Part shown: in pieces, positions 1-8,565 of the stretch
How positions within the stretch are numbered: the stretch's first letter is position 1
Layout: the number at the start of each line of letters is the position of its first letter
Assembly: GCA_965215755.1 (NCBI GenBank)
Contig: OZ244119.1
Location: forward strand, 4,712,001 to 4,776,000
DNA length: 64,000 bases
Direction: 5' to 3'
Source of the DNA: Tectiglobus sp965215755
GTDB taxonomy: Bacteria > Pseudomonadota > Alphaproteobacteria > Rhizobiales > Hyphomicrobiaceae
Notes under the pieces: model-generated
Told to the model about the DNA's origin: nothing
Seen by the model: only the letters and a program-made list of their open reading frames with translations
Databases searched by the model: none
Translations under genes and position numbers: made by a program

Positions 1-192
1 GCAGCCGGCTTTGCGATGGTCAATCAGGATTATTTTGACAATCAGCCCGAGTTTTTTGTTCATTTGGACAAAGACGGCACTCAGGCTGTGGAACCTGTCG
101 GTAAGAATTTTCAGGCTGAGCGCAAACGCGATGAGACCATGCCATCCTGGTCGTGGCTCAGTCCGTTTTCTCTACGTAGCGGTGCTGCCTGA
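1..192 (+). CDS. C-terminal end of a truncated unrecognised protein
   Basis: An open frame runs in from the left edge and stops with TGA at 190-192, leaving 63 residues. The visible tail is polar and acidic, then ends in a Ser/Trp-rich segment (MPSWSWLSPFSLRSGAA). I recognise no family and cannot say where the protein starts. Its last 21 bases overlap the 3' end of the convergent hydrolase gene. Codon use looks ordinary for the window, and the frame has no stop, so it is probably a genuine coding end. Confidence 0.5.
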   Translation, partial: AAGFAMVNQDYFDNQPEFFVHLDKDGTQAVEPVGKNFQAERKRDETMPSWSWLSPFSLRSGAA

Positions 193-1095
193 GCCGCCGG
201 CTTCCGACAACCATTTCAGGACAACATCGAGATCTTTTGAGATCCAGAAATGCCCCTGCCCATTGGTCAAGGTCACCTTGCTGTTCGGCATCGCGTTTCC
301 CAGCGCGACTGCGGCGGGGACAGGTACATTGCGATCTTCATTGCCCAGCCAGACCTGCACCTCGCCTGTGATTGTATTGGCTTCAAATTCCCACTTGCGC
401 GCAAACAGGTTCATATCGATGACCGGACCTGAACTGCCGTTGCGGAGCCCCTCTGCGAAAGTCAGGCCGAGTAAGCGGCGCATCGAACGCGGCCGCATCG
501 TCTTCTTGTCAGACGGACCTGCGCGGAAAATCGCCAATGTTGCTGCCAACGGTGGCGACAGCATCGCAACAGCACGCAGACAAGAGAATGTTGCACGAAC
601 TGCGCCTGGAACGCGTGGCATTCCGCGGAAACAGAAACGATGGAAAAGTCCCATCTTCCCGGTCATTTGTGGATCGGCTAGCTCCGCAACTGGTGCGACA
701 AGCGCTAGTCGCGCAACGTTGCTTGAATAACGGGCTGCAAGTGCTGCCGCGAAGGGACCTCCGCCTGAAACGCCTATCACCGAGAATCGATAGGCATTGC
801 AATGAAGCATCAGCGCCATTGCGTCATCGGCAAAAGCGGCCAGGCTCGGCTCTTTCGGACTGTCTGTGCCGCCGTACCCCCAACGGTCGGGTGTGATGAG
901 GCGTAGCCCGCGCTGCATGGCTTTGTTGTGGGCAAGCCTGTATTTGAGGCGTGACCCGGGTGTGCCGTGGAGGGCAAGGACCGGGAAACCATTGGGATCG
1001 CCGTATTCGCGCCACGTGATCTTGCGCCAATCCGCGAGATGCATTTCGTGGTCAGCATCCGGGTCGGGTAAAACCGTGTTCAGGCGCTGCAGCAC
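172..1095 (-). CDS. alpha/beta-fold hydrolase
   Basis: A 307-residue protein of the alpha/beta hydrolase superfamily. The oxyanion-loop motif HGTPGS lies at about residues 43-48, the nucleophile elbow GVSGGG places the catalytic Ser near 110, and the C-terminal GQGHFW supplies the likely catalytic His near 282. No signal peptide is seen, so it should be cytoplasmic. The substrate cannot be read from the sequence; relatives include esterases, lactonases and haloalkane-type hydrolases. It ends tail-to-tail with the truncated gene at the left edge and lies downstream of the aminotransferase gene on the same strand, separated by about 150 bases containing a terminator-like hairpin, so it is probably transcribed separately. 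Confidence 0.85.
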   Translation of the reverse strand: MLQRLNTVLPDPDADHEMHLADWRKITWREYGDPNGFPVLALHGTPGSRLKYRLAHNKAMQRGLRLITPDRWGYGGTDSPKEPSLAAFADDAMALMLHCNAYRFSVIGVSGGGPFAAALAARYSSNVARLALVAPVAELADPQMTGKMGLFHRFCFRGMPRVPGAVRATFSCLRAVAMLSPPLAATLAIFRAGPSDKKTMRPRSMRRLLGLTFAEGLRNGSSGPVIDMNLFARKWEFEANTITGEVQVWLGNEDRNVPVPAAVALGNAMPNSKVTLTNGQGHFWISKDLDVVLKWLSEAGGSGSTAT

Positions 1096-1186
1096 GTGTC
1101 TTGCACCCTTATCGTGTTCACGGCTTTATCCTTTGTCAGGCCCTTGAGGCAGATGCCCCTTGCGGCGGAATACTGCGCCGTGAATG

Positions 1187-1212
1187 AAAGGGCGTCGGCC
1201 GGCAGCGCCCTT
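1187..1212 (-). terminator. hairpin downstream of the aminotransferase gene
   Basis: The arms AAGGGCG and CGCCCTT form a perfect 7-bp stem, with a self-complementary GGCCGG-type core between them. Read on the minus strand it is followed by a short T-rich stretch (TTCATTC). It lies about 35 bases past the stop codon at 1246, as expected for a factor-independent terminator, although the T tract is weak. Confidence 0.5.
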
Positions 1213-1245
1213 CCATGATACAGGCGCTCGCACGCCGTTGTCATT

Positions 1246-2448
1246 CTACTGCAGATTACCACAGAAGCGCTGGATCCGCTCACAGGCTTCGCGCAGCAGG
1301 TCGGTGGACGTTGCGTATGAGATCCGCATGTTCGGGCCGAGGCCGAAAGACGAACCATGAACTCCGGCGACGCCTTCTGTATTGAGCAGCTCCATCACGA
1401 AGTCTTCGTCGGTCTCGATCTTCTTGCCGGATGGTGCCGTCTTACCAATCAAATCATCAAACGATGGATAGACGTAAAAGGCACCTTCTGGGGTGGCGCA
1501 CTTCATACCGCGCGCCTGATTGAGCATTGAGACGACCAAGTCGCGGCGCTCTTCGAATGTCGCCCGGAAGACCTTGAGATGGTCCTGGGGGCCATTGAGA
1601 GCCTGCACGGCCGCCCACTGTGCGATCGTCGTGTTACCCGAAGTCTGTTGTCCTTGAAGCGTGTCCATTGCCTTGATGAGGTGCTGCGGCCCGGCGCCAT
1701 AACCAACGCGCCAACCGGTCATCGCATAAGCCTTCGACAAACCGTTGATCGTCAGAGTTCGATCATAGAGGCCTGGCTCGACCTGGGCGATGGTGACGAA
1801 TTCATAGTCGCCGTAGGTCAGATGCTCGTACATGTCGTCGGTGAGGATCCAGACATGCGGGTGCTTCATGAGCACGTCGGTCAGAGCCTTCATTTCGGAG
1901 CGTGAGTAGCCTGCACCGGTTGGGTTCGACGGTGAGTTCAGGATGATCCACTTCGTCTTCGGCGTGATTGCGCGCTCCAGCTCTTCAGGCTGCAGCTTGA
2001 AGTTGTTGGCCTCGGTTGCCATCGCGGTCACAGGTGTTCCACCGCAGAGTGCCACGATTTCAGGATAACTGACCCAAAACGGCGCGACGCAGATGACCTC
2101 ATCGCCAGGATTCACTGTCGCCAGCATCGCATTATAAATGACTTGCTTGCCGCCGGTGCCGACGATGACCTGATTTGGCGCGTATTCCAGGCCGTTCTCG
2201 CGCTTGAACTTGGCGCTGATTGCCTCTCTTAAAGGTACGATGCCAGCAACCGGTGGGTAGTTCGTCTCACCGCGCCGGATCGCATCAATCGCAGCCTCTT
2301 TGATGTGGTCTGGTGTATCGAAGTCTGGCTCGCCCAGAGCCAGTGAAATGACATCTTTGCCCTGCGATTTCAGATCACGAGCCATCTGAGTGAGAGCGAT
2401 GGTTGCTGACGGCTTAATGCGTCCGAGCGCGTCTGAAATAAAGCCCAT
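1246..2448 (-). CDS. aatA: class I/II pyridoxal-phosphate aminotransferase (aspartate aminotransferase type)
   Basis: A 400-residue fold-type I PLP enzyme of the Ib aspartate aminotransferase subgroup, which transfers the amino group between aspartate and 2-oxoglutarate. Visible motifs are the N-terminal substrate segment GEPDFDTP (39-46), the cofactor-binding NSPSNPTGAGYS (about 171-182), the Schiff-base Lys in NGLSKAYAMTGWR (K239), and the C-terminal carboxylate-binding Arg in NMRISYA. Length is normal for the family. The ATG at 2448 is preceded by AAGGAC at a good distance. Some members of this subgroup also accept prephenate or other amino donors, so the exact specificity is inferred. The gene appears monocistronic. 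Confidence 0.92.
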   Translation of the reverse strand: MGFISDALGRIKPSATIALTQMARDLKSQGKDVISLALGEPDFDTPDHIKEAAIDAIRRGETNYPPVAGIVPLREAISAKFKRENGLEYAPNQVIVGTGGKQVIYNAMLATVNPGDEVICVAPFWVSYPEIVALCGGTPVTAMATEANNFKLQPEELERAITPKTKWIILNSPSNPTGAGYSRSEMKALTDVLMKHPHVWILTDDMYEHLTYGDYEFVTIAQVEPGLYDRTLTINGLSKAYAMTGWRVGYGAGPQHLIKAMDTLQGQQTSGNTTIAQWAAVQALNGPQDHLKVFRATFEERRDLVVSMLNQARGMKCATPEGAFYVYPSFDDLIGKTAPSGKKIETDEDFVMELLNTEGVAGVHGSSFGLGPNMRISYATSTDLLREACERIQRFCGNLQ

Positions 2449-2592
2449 GATAAAGGTCCTTCCATGCGGGCAGGGGGAGGCACACTCTGTTGCGTGCCTT
2501 ACATCGTGAGTGGAAACCGGCGGACACTATGCCCGACCGGGCATCGATGCAAGTGCTTATCACCGTCTGCCGCGGCTGACATGGCGTGATTA

Positions 2593-2857
2593 GGGTCCGG
2601 CTTCATCATTGAAGGGTCTCACTATCGGCCGGAGGCGGAAAACAGGCAAGTTGAGTTGGCGCAGGACATGCCGGGCATATTCAAGCCAGATCAACGCCGA
2701 ATGTTCTCCGCCTCTGGCCGACCTGCAAGGCGCGGCTAATTTGGCCAGATCAATGCGTTGCGGTCGCTTGAATATCGGACGATGTCCTGCGCTCACGCGC
2801 CTGTTGTCTGGCCAAATTAGAACGCGTATTGGACCCTTCAATGATGAAGCCGGACCC
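2593..2857. mobile_element. MITE-like palindromic element with 26-bp terminal inverted repeats
   Basis: Positions 2593-2618 and 2832-2857 are perfect 26-base inverted repeats. Both ends are flanked by TA (2591-2592 and 2858-2859), consistent with a TA target duplication of the kind made by IS630/Tc1-mariner elements. Inside are further inverted arms: 2659-2669 with 2782-2792, 2677-2686 with 2766-2775, and 2736-2749 with 2807-2820. The two opposed open frames across it both end in the same short peptide only because they read the terminal repeats, and neither looks like a protein. It has no transposase, so it would be non-autonomous. It lies 7 bases past the stop codon of the SLC13 transporter gene and may now act as its transcript end. 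Confidence 0.75.
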
Positions 2858-2864
2858 TAGCCGC

Positions 2865-4754
2865 TTAGAACGGCCAGATTACAAGAATCAATGGCACAGC
2901 AACGGCGATGACCAGGATCTCCAACGGTAGCCCCATGCGCCAATAGTCCCCAAATCGGTAACCGCCCGGCCCCATGATCAGCGTATTATTCTTATGTCCA
3001 ATCGGCGTAAGGAAGGCGCAGGACGCGGCAATGGCTACAGCCATCAGGAACGGATCCGGACTCACGTCGAGCTTCTCCGCCACGCCGATCGCGACAGGCG
3101 CCGCTATGAGAGCCGTTGCCGTATTGTTCAAGACGTCCGACAACGTCATCGTCACAACCATCAGTATCGTCAGGATCAGCCAAGGCGGCGCGCCGAATGC
3201 AATATTTAGGAGCCCTGCGGCCAAGAACTCGGTTCCACCGGTCGTCTGCAAGGCTGCGCCGATGGGAATGAGTGAACCGATCAAGACGACCACCGGCCAT
3301 TCGATGGCATCATAGAGCTGGCGCAGCGGCACGATGTTGAAGAGCACGTAGAGAATTGTGAGACCGGCAAGCGCGACTGGTAGATACATCAGACCAACGC
3401 TGGCCAAAAGGATTGCTGCAATGAACAATCCTCCCGCGAGTAGTGCCTGAGTGCTATCCGTCACCTGCAAGCCGCGGCCTGCAAGTGGCAGCGTCCCCAT
3501 CCAATCGGACGCTTCCTTGATGCGATCCTCCGGCCCCATCAGCAGTAGGACATCGCCGGCGCGCAAGTTCATATGTCTTACGCGGTTGGTGACACGACGG
3601 CCCTCGCGGGAGAGGCCGACCAGCCATGTTCCATAGTAGTCATGAAGACTGACACCAGCCGCCGTCCGGCCCTCGATAATTGCACCGGGGCGCACCACAA
3701 CTTCGGCCAAAGACAGATCAGAGGCGCGCTTCTTGCCGTTCTTTTTGTCTTCCCCGTCTTTTTCATTCTTTTCGGGTTGATCCATCTCGGGCGGCCTGAC
3801 ACCATGGCGCGTGCGAATGGCCTCCGGGGTCAGGGCCTCGGCGTCTTCAGCCTTTTCACCATATGTTAGTTCCAGCGCATTGACGAAACCATCAAGGTTC
3901 TGCGCGACTGTCTCAATAAGAAGAATGTCATTGGCTTTGATCTCGAGCCAGCGGGCATAACTCGGCATACGTTGACCATCACGCAGCAAACTCACAATAG
4001 CCACATCATGCTCGTCGCACGCTTCCTCCAAATCACGTAGCGTCTGTCCCACAGCCTTTGACTCGGAGCTAACACCCAGTTCGACAAGGTACGTCCCAAG
4101 CTCAAAGAGCTCCTTGCCGGCATCGCGCTCCAACGCTGACTTTGGCAATAGGCGCCAGCCAATAAGAGCGACAAAGGCAACGCCCACAACCGCACAACCG
4201 ATACCAACCGGCGCATAATCGAACATTGCGAACGGTGCGCCGAGTTCCTTTTCGCGAATACTAGAAATGATGATGTTTGGCGGTGTGCCGATCAACGTCA
4301 CCAGACCGCCTAGAATGGTTGCGAACGAGAGGGGCATCAGGGTCAACGCCGGCGATCGCTTGGCTTTCTCGGCTGCCTGCAAATCGACCGGCATCAGAAG
4401 TGCCAACGCACCGACATTATTCATGACCGCGGAGAGAGCTGCGCCAATCCCAGCCATCATGCCGATGTGACTCGAAACACTGCGCCCGGCTTGAATAAAG
4501 TAACGCGCGATGAGATCGACTGCACCAGAGTTTACCAGCCCCCGCGAAACCACCAGGACAAGTGCAATAATAATAGTAGCGGGATGGCCGAAGCCTTCGA
4601 AGGCATTCGAGCCCGGTACGATGCCGACAACAACGGCAACGACAAGGGCACCAAGTGCAACAATGTCGTAGCGGTACCGTCCCCAGATCAACAGTCCAAA
4701 GAGAACGAACAAAATCGCGAATAGGGCGAGTAGCCGGTAGTCCTCAGGAATCAT
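2865..4754 (-). CDS. SLC13-family permease with two TrkA-C domains
   Basis: A 629-residue inner-membrane transporter of the SLC13/divalent anion:Na+ symporter superfamily (CitT/ArsB-like fold). About six hydrophobic segments lie in residues 1-205. A cytoplasmic region of roughly residues 210-425 contains two TrkA-C (RCK_C) modules: one near 215-295 and one near 345-420, joined by a Lys/Glu/Asp-rich linker. A second membrane block follows to the C-terminus. This split architecture is typical of bacterial SLC13 proteins annotated as sulfate or dicarboxylate permeases. The substrate is not determined by sequence alone. The stop codon lies a few bases from the MITE-like repeat. Confidence 0.88.
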   Translation of the reverse strand: MIPEDYRLLALFAILFVLFGLLIWGRYRYDIVALGALVVAVVVGIVPGSNAFEGFGHPATIIIALVLVVSRGLVNSGAVDLIARYFIQAGRSVSSHIGMMAGIGAALSAVMNNVGALALLMPVDLQAAEKAKRSPALTLMPLSFATILGGLVTLIGTPPNIIISSIREKELGAPFAMFDYAPVGIGCAVVGVAFVALIGWRLLPKSALERDAGKELFELGTYLVELGVSSESKAVGQTLRDLEEACDEHDVAIVSLLRDGQRMPSYARWLEIKANDILLIETVAQNLDGFVNALELTYGEKAEDAEALTPEAIRTRHGVRPPEMDQPEKNEKDGEDKKNGKKRASDLSLAEVVVRPGAIIEGRTAAGVSLHDYYGTWLVGLSREGRRVTNRVRHMNLRAGDVLLLMGPEDRIKEASDWMGTLPLAGRGLQVTDSTQALLAGGLFIAAILLASVGLMYLPVALAGLTILYVLFNIVPLRQLYDAIEWPVVVLIGSLIPIGAALQTTGGTEFLAAGLLNIAFGAPPWLILTILMVVTMTLSDVLNNTATALIAAPVAIGVAEKLDVSPDPFLMAVAIAASCAFLTPIGHKNNTLIMGPGGYRFGDYWRMGLPLEILVIAVAVPLILVIWPF

Positions 4755-5144
4755 GTCAGGTTCTCTTTGCAGATCGATTGCCGCCGGACCCTAAATCATT
4801 GCCGGCGAAGTTGGAACAGCCGCGGCAAGTCCAAAACAATGAAGGCCTCTTTCCGAGTGCGATGTAGGCTCGCCTGATCCCAGGCAGCGCGCTCACGAGT
4901 CATCACGAAATCGTGGATTGTCCGAGGACACTTCCGGCTCGCTGATGTGATGCGTTGCGGCGTGCCAAGAACTGCTACGTTGTAGGAAAGACACATCACC
5001 TCTGCATTTATGAATTGTCACAAAATTCCTGGGAACAGGACACATTCCGGGCGCAACGCGGCCCAAGTCGCATGGCTAGATCACAGTGTCTCGGGAATGC
5101 GGGGCGAACTAGAACTCTGAGTGATCAAATCCAGGAAGTGCAGT
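4755..5144. other. 390-base intergenic region
   Basis: The region between the divergent SLC13 transporter and a small membrane protein. No open frame here has both a plausible ribosome-binding site and protein-like composition. A short palindrome, TCCTGGGAACAGGA, lies near 5027-5040. Promoters for the two flanking genes must be here, but I could not assign -35/-10 elements with confidence. Confidence 0.4.
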
Positions 5145-5552
5145 ATGAGCAGGCGAAGTCCGAGATCGAAGAAAGCCGCTTTCGCGCTGTTCCAATCGAC
5201 AGGTCGAGACTTTGTTTGTTCCTTCATTGTGTTTGTTGTGTTGTTCGCAGTGATGGCTCCCGAGAACAGCAACCTGCAATCCTTGTCCGTCTTTTCGGCC
5301 GTAGCCTCCGGGCCAGCCATGGATTTTCCGTTTGCCGCTCTGTCGACTGCCCCGTTTGAGGCGGGCGGTTACCATTTTTCCGATTTCGCGAACACAATCC
5401 GTATCGAGCAAGCTGCAGCTGCACCATCGCAAATGACGATGATCGTAGCGGCCATCGTTTTTTCAGCCATGGTTGCCTTCAATCTCGCGTTTTTCAGACA
5501 CCTGCGTCGTGTCCACGCCTCCTCACGGCGCGGTGCGTGGAGAGGAAGCTGA
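5145..5552 (+). CDS. small hypothetical membrane protein
   Basis: A 135-residue protein with a basic N-terminus, one hydrophobic segment at about residues 22-38 and a second at about 97-113, followed by an Arg-rich tail (HLRRVHASSRRGAWRGS). This suggests two membrane spans with both ends cytoplasmic. I prefer the ATG at 5145, because AGGAAG sits 6 bases upstream, over the GTG at 5121 in the same frame. It is followed within 75 bases by another small exported or membrane protein on the same strand, so the two may be cotranscribed. No family is recognised. Confidence 0.65.
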   Translation: MSRRSPRSKKAAFALFQSTGRDFVCSFIVFVVLFAVMAPENSNLQSLSVFSAVASGPAMDFPFAALSTAPFEAGGYHFSDFANTIRIEQAAAAPSQMTMIVAAIVFSAMVAFNLAFFRHLRRVHASSRRGAWRGS

Positions 5553-5627
5553 GATCCCCCGCCAGGGGTCGAAAGTTTTCTCTCCACAACTATATTAGTT
5601 GGATCGAAGTGATTCTGGAGAGCCGCA

Positions 5628-6143
5628 ATGAAGGGTCTAGCCGCAGTTTACGCTATCGCGCCGCGTGTTCTGGCCGTTGCCGCGTTTGCTACCGCGATCG
5701 CCGTTGGATCCCTGCTGTCCAGACCTGAACTGATGATGCGAACAGCCTTAACAGCCCCACTGCCGTCTGGCCCTGTGCATTACGATGAAGTTGTCGATCA
5801 GCGCGATTTCTCCGTCAGCAAGCTGGTGGTTGAGGAGCAAGTGGGCCAATCCATCCAGGAATCGCCGATTTTCCCAGCTGGCCTTTATGGCCATGTCAGT
5901 CCGGGCGACCGAATTCCAGTTGCTTTGGGCACGGGCAAGTTAGAAATGGTCGACGTCACAGATGTTCGGGAACTGGGCAAACTCATTGTCCCAGGATCTG
6001 GTCAGAACACTGCCAAGGACTACCTGCTGCTGATCGGCCGTGTTGTCGGGCAAACCGACGGCGAACCCGTTCGGCTCATCGTCGACGCGAACACCAGACC
6101 GCCGTTCGATGCTCACAAGGCAGACGATCGTCGCTCACTGTAA
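5628..6143 (+). CDS. hypothetical membrane-anchored or exported protein
   Basis: A 171-residue protein with an N-terminal hydrophobic segment (about residues 9-30) that could be an uncleaved anchor or signal peptide. The following 140 residues are soluble, with alternating beta-like stretches (KLEMVDVTDVRELGKLIVPG, DYLLLIGRVVG). The ATG has a GGAGAG-type ribosome-binding site. The downstream domain would lie in the periplasm. I recognise no family. It follows a two-span membrane protein in the same direction, suggesting a shared envelope role, which is only an inference. Confidence 0.65.
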   Translation: MKGLAAVYAIAPRVLAVAAFATAIAVGSLLSRPELMMRTALTAPLPSGPVHYDEVVDQRDFSVSKLVVEEQVGQSIQESPIFPAGLYGHVSPGDRIPVALGTGKLEMVDVTDVRELGKLIVPGSGQNTAKDYLLLIGRVVGQTDGEPVRLIVDANTRPPFDAHKADDRRSL

Positions 6144-6313
6144 CGCTTGTCGCGGGTCCGTCAGCTGTCGCCATTGAGTACCAGCTTTGGTTCGAAACCG
6201 CCCGTTCGCCGCGGACACCTTGCGATTGCAGGCGATTTGCGGTTTTGATGGCGATTGAATTTGGCCTTTACCAATGAAACTGTCATTGGTCCGGTACGAC
6301 AAGGACTTGTCAG

Positions 6314-6493
6314 ATGCGTCTCAACCCGCCAACGCTCTTGATTTTTCTCATCTCACTCATCTTCGCGCTGGTGGCGATGGTCACGAAGCTTGGTTACGTC
6401 CCTGTCCCACGCTACCTGCCGCACCAGGAATACTGGCTTGCGATTACGGCCTATCTGATCCTTGTCATTGGCGTGCTGTTCAGAGGCCTTTAA
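6314..6493 (+). CDS. 59-residue two-span membrane protein
   Basis: A short gene reading MRLNPPTLLIFLISLIFALV..., ending at TAA 6491-6493. Two hydrophobic helices (about residues 7-25 and 42-56) flank a short loop containing Pro, Tyr and His. AAGGA at 6301-6305 gives a ribosome-binding site 8 bases before the ATG. The composition is convincing for a real small inner-membrane protein. An overlapping longer frame from 6274 has no protein-like character. Function unknown. Confidence 0.7.
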   Translation: MRLNPPTLLIFLISLIFALVAMVTKLGYVPVPRYLPHQEYWLAITAYLILVIGVLFRGL

Positions 6494-6593
6494 TCGAAGA
6501 CTTCGTCAGGCCGACTGCCGCGACCGGAACCAGCAAGAACACGACCTGACACTTTGAAACCGACTGCCCGGTCCCAACGCGCAGTTCGTGGGT

Positions 6594-7346
6594 TCAGTAG
6601 GACGCCGCGATCGCATAAATTCCAGAAAAGACCACGATGCACAGGATGGCGGCCCGGAACCGGCCTTCGCTCAGCCGGCTTGATAAGCGCGCACCAATCA
6701 GCGTTCCAATGATGACGAAGGGAGCAAGTGCCGCCGCCGTGACCCAGGCTGATGCCGGCATCCCGCCCATGGTTGCATGCATGGCGGTCACCATCACGTA
6801 GCAAAATGCGAAGAATGTCAGAGATAGTGCGCGGCTGAGCTCCTTCTCCATCGCCGTCCACGCATTCAAAACCATGATTGGCGGACCGGGCATTACCAAG
6901 ACGGCTGTCAAAAAGCCAGTGGCGGCCCCGGTTACGATCGTGCTCCAGGTTGGCAGTTTCTCGTGGGATATCGACGCAACCTTGAGACGGCCCGTCTCAC
7001 GCAGCACCAACAGCACCGCAAACGCCAGCAGCGAGAAGCCAACTGTCAATGTCAGTGCGCGCAGATCGAGTGCCATGAAGACCGCGAGGCCAATCGGAAA
7101 CCCAAACAAACTGCCGATGATCAGCTTGACCAGCAGACTTCTCGGTGCCTGGCGCCAGAGTTTCGGCACCAACATGGCGCTTTGGACCAGATGGATTACC
7201 ACCAGCACCTGAATGGCTGCACTCGAGTTCATCGCCACCAAGAGGACCGGTGCCGCAATTAAACCGAAAGCAAAACCAACAGCGGCCTGCACGCCGGCGC
7301 CAACTGTAGCGGCCACGGCCATGACGATAAATGCTTCGGTGTCCAA
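6594..7346 (-). CDS. TauE/SafE-family permease (sulfite exporter family)
   Basis: A polytopic inner-membrane protein of the TauE/SafE (DUF81) family, with about eight hydrophobic segments and the usual two-half layout. The first half has GAGVQAAVGFAFGLIAAPVLL and the second has GFLTAVLVMPGPPIMVLNAW, the repeated family signature. Members are implicated in export of sulfite, sulfoacetate or other organosulfur anions; the substrate here is unknown. I place the start at the TTG at 7346 (MDTEAFIVMAVAA, 250 residues), which has GGGAACG upstream, because family members begin just before the first helix. The frame stays open to a GTG at 7415. Confidence 0.82.
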   Translation of the reverse strand: MDTEAFIVMAVAATVGAGVQAAVGFAFGLIAAPVLLVAMNSSAAIQVLVVIHLVQSAMLVPKLWRQAPRSLLVKLIIGSLFGFPIGLAVFMALDLRALTLTVGFSLLAFAVLLVLRETGRLKVASISHEKLPTWSTIVTGAATGFLTAVLVMPGPPIMVLNAWTAMEKELSRALSLTFFAFCYVMVTAMHATMGGMPASAWVTAAALAPFVIIGTLIGARLSSRLSEGRFRAAILCIVVFSGIYAIAASY

Positions 7347-7477
7347 TTTGCGTTCCCATCTCTCGACACCAAACGCTGCAGCGTGGCCCGGAATTTCCAA
7401 TCGTGCTTGCGGCACGCACGCCCTTGCGCGTGAATTGCATTGCGCAACGCCCCAGAACTGCCTAATGCGTCGCCGCT

Positions 7478-8386
7478 ATGAACCGCATCCAAGCCAATAT
7501 CATGCTGCTTGGCGTTGCAGCAATCTGGGGGCTCGCATTTGTCTATCAAAAGACAGCGATGGACCACATCGGCCCCTACTTGTTTCTCGCTGCGCGCGCC
7601 ACGATTGCGGCGATTGTCTTACTCCCACTTGCCCTGAGAGAAGACCGTGCCCTCGCAACCGGTCCGGCACCAAGCTTCTGGATGATCTCTCTTGCCGGAG
7701 GGTTGAGCTTCTTCATTGGCGGCATCCTCCAGCAAATCGGGTTGGTGACTGCGACGGTCACGAATACGGGTTTTCTGACTGGGCTTTACGTCGTCATCAC
7801 GCCGCTCATGATGTGGCTCATCCTGCGCCGACACCCCCGCTTTTATGTTTGGCCTGCCGTGGCACTCGCTTTCGTCGGGACGTGGCTGCTCGGCGGCGGA
7901 ACAATAAGTGGTTTCTCCACTGGCGACTGGTTGGTTGCTGCGTCTGCCATTTTTTGGTCCGCGCACATGCTGGTGATCGAGCATTCCGGCCGCCATGCCC
8001 GGCCGATCGGGTTTACGACTGTGCAATTTGCCGTCGTAGCCGTGATCTCGGCGATCGGCGCCGCTCTCTTTGAGACAATTTCGATCGCCCGGCTTGCCGA
8101 TGCGATGTTTGAAATCGCCTATGTCGGTGTCCTCTCGAGCGCGCTCACGTTTACCGTGTTGGCGATGGCCATGAAGTACACACCTGCCGTCGAGGCCACC
8201 ATCCTCGTGAGTATGGAAACCGTGTTCGCGGCGCTCTGTGCGGTTATTCTACTCGGCGAATGGCTACCCGCGATCGGCTGGCTCGGTGCTGGCCTGATGT
8301 TCTGTGCCAGCCTGGTCGTACAGGTGGCCCCTGCCGTCATCGACCGTGGGCAAGCTTCGAAAACCTCTCCAATTGACGGTAATTAA
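7478..8386 (+). CDS. DMT-family transporter (EamA domains)
   Basis: A 302-residue inner-membrane protein with about ten hydrophobic helices in two EamA repeats (roughly residues 5-135 and 148-285). Recognisable family segments are AAIWGLAFVYQKTAMDHIGP near the start and the second-half PAVEATILVSMETVFAALCA. EamA proteins of this type export amino acids, their derivatives or other metabolites; the substrate is not predictable. The gene is divergent from the TauE-like permease. A second unrelated DMT protein lies at 12.9-13.8 kb. Confidence 0.88.
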   Translation: MNRIQANIMLLGVAAIWGLAFVYQKTAMDHIGPYLFLAARATIAAIVLLPLALREDRALATGPAPSFWMISLAGGLSFFIGGILQQIGLVTATVTNTGFLTGLYVVITPLMMWLILRRHPRFYVWPAVALAFVGTWLLGGGTISGFSTGDWLVAASAIFWSAHMLVIEHSGRHARPIGFTTVQFAVVAVISAIGAALFETISIARLADAMFEIAYVGVLSSALTFTVLAMAMKYTPAVEATILVSMETVFAALCAVILLGEWLPAIGWLGAGLMFCASLVVQVAPAVIDRGQASKTSPIDGN

Positions 8387-8565
8387 CAACCGTTTCGGAC
8401 CTGCTGCATAACAAACACAAACTTTTGAGACGATCGTGCCTTGAGTGTGATGCTGGCCATTCCCATCATCGAGACTCATGTTTGTATGTTTTGACGACGC
8501 GGTGTGGACCGGATCGATCCAATCGTTGAGTAGAACGACGCCAGATTACTTGAGGTTGACCAAAG

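Noticed and set aside
2590..2860. Two opposed 83-codon open frames beginning MKG and ending in the same peptide
   Set aside because: The identical ends come from the perfect terminal inverted repeats; composition is not protein-like and there is no ribosome-binding site. Treated as part of the MITE-like element.
6181..6210. GGTTCGAAACC resembling a tRNA T-loop
   Set aside because: The flanking bases do not form T-arm, anticodon or acceptor stems.
7213..8073. 286-codon plus-strand frame overlapping the TauE and EamA genes
   Set aside because: It crosses two recognised genes in other frames and has Cys/Arg-rich random composition.
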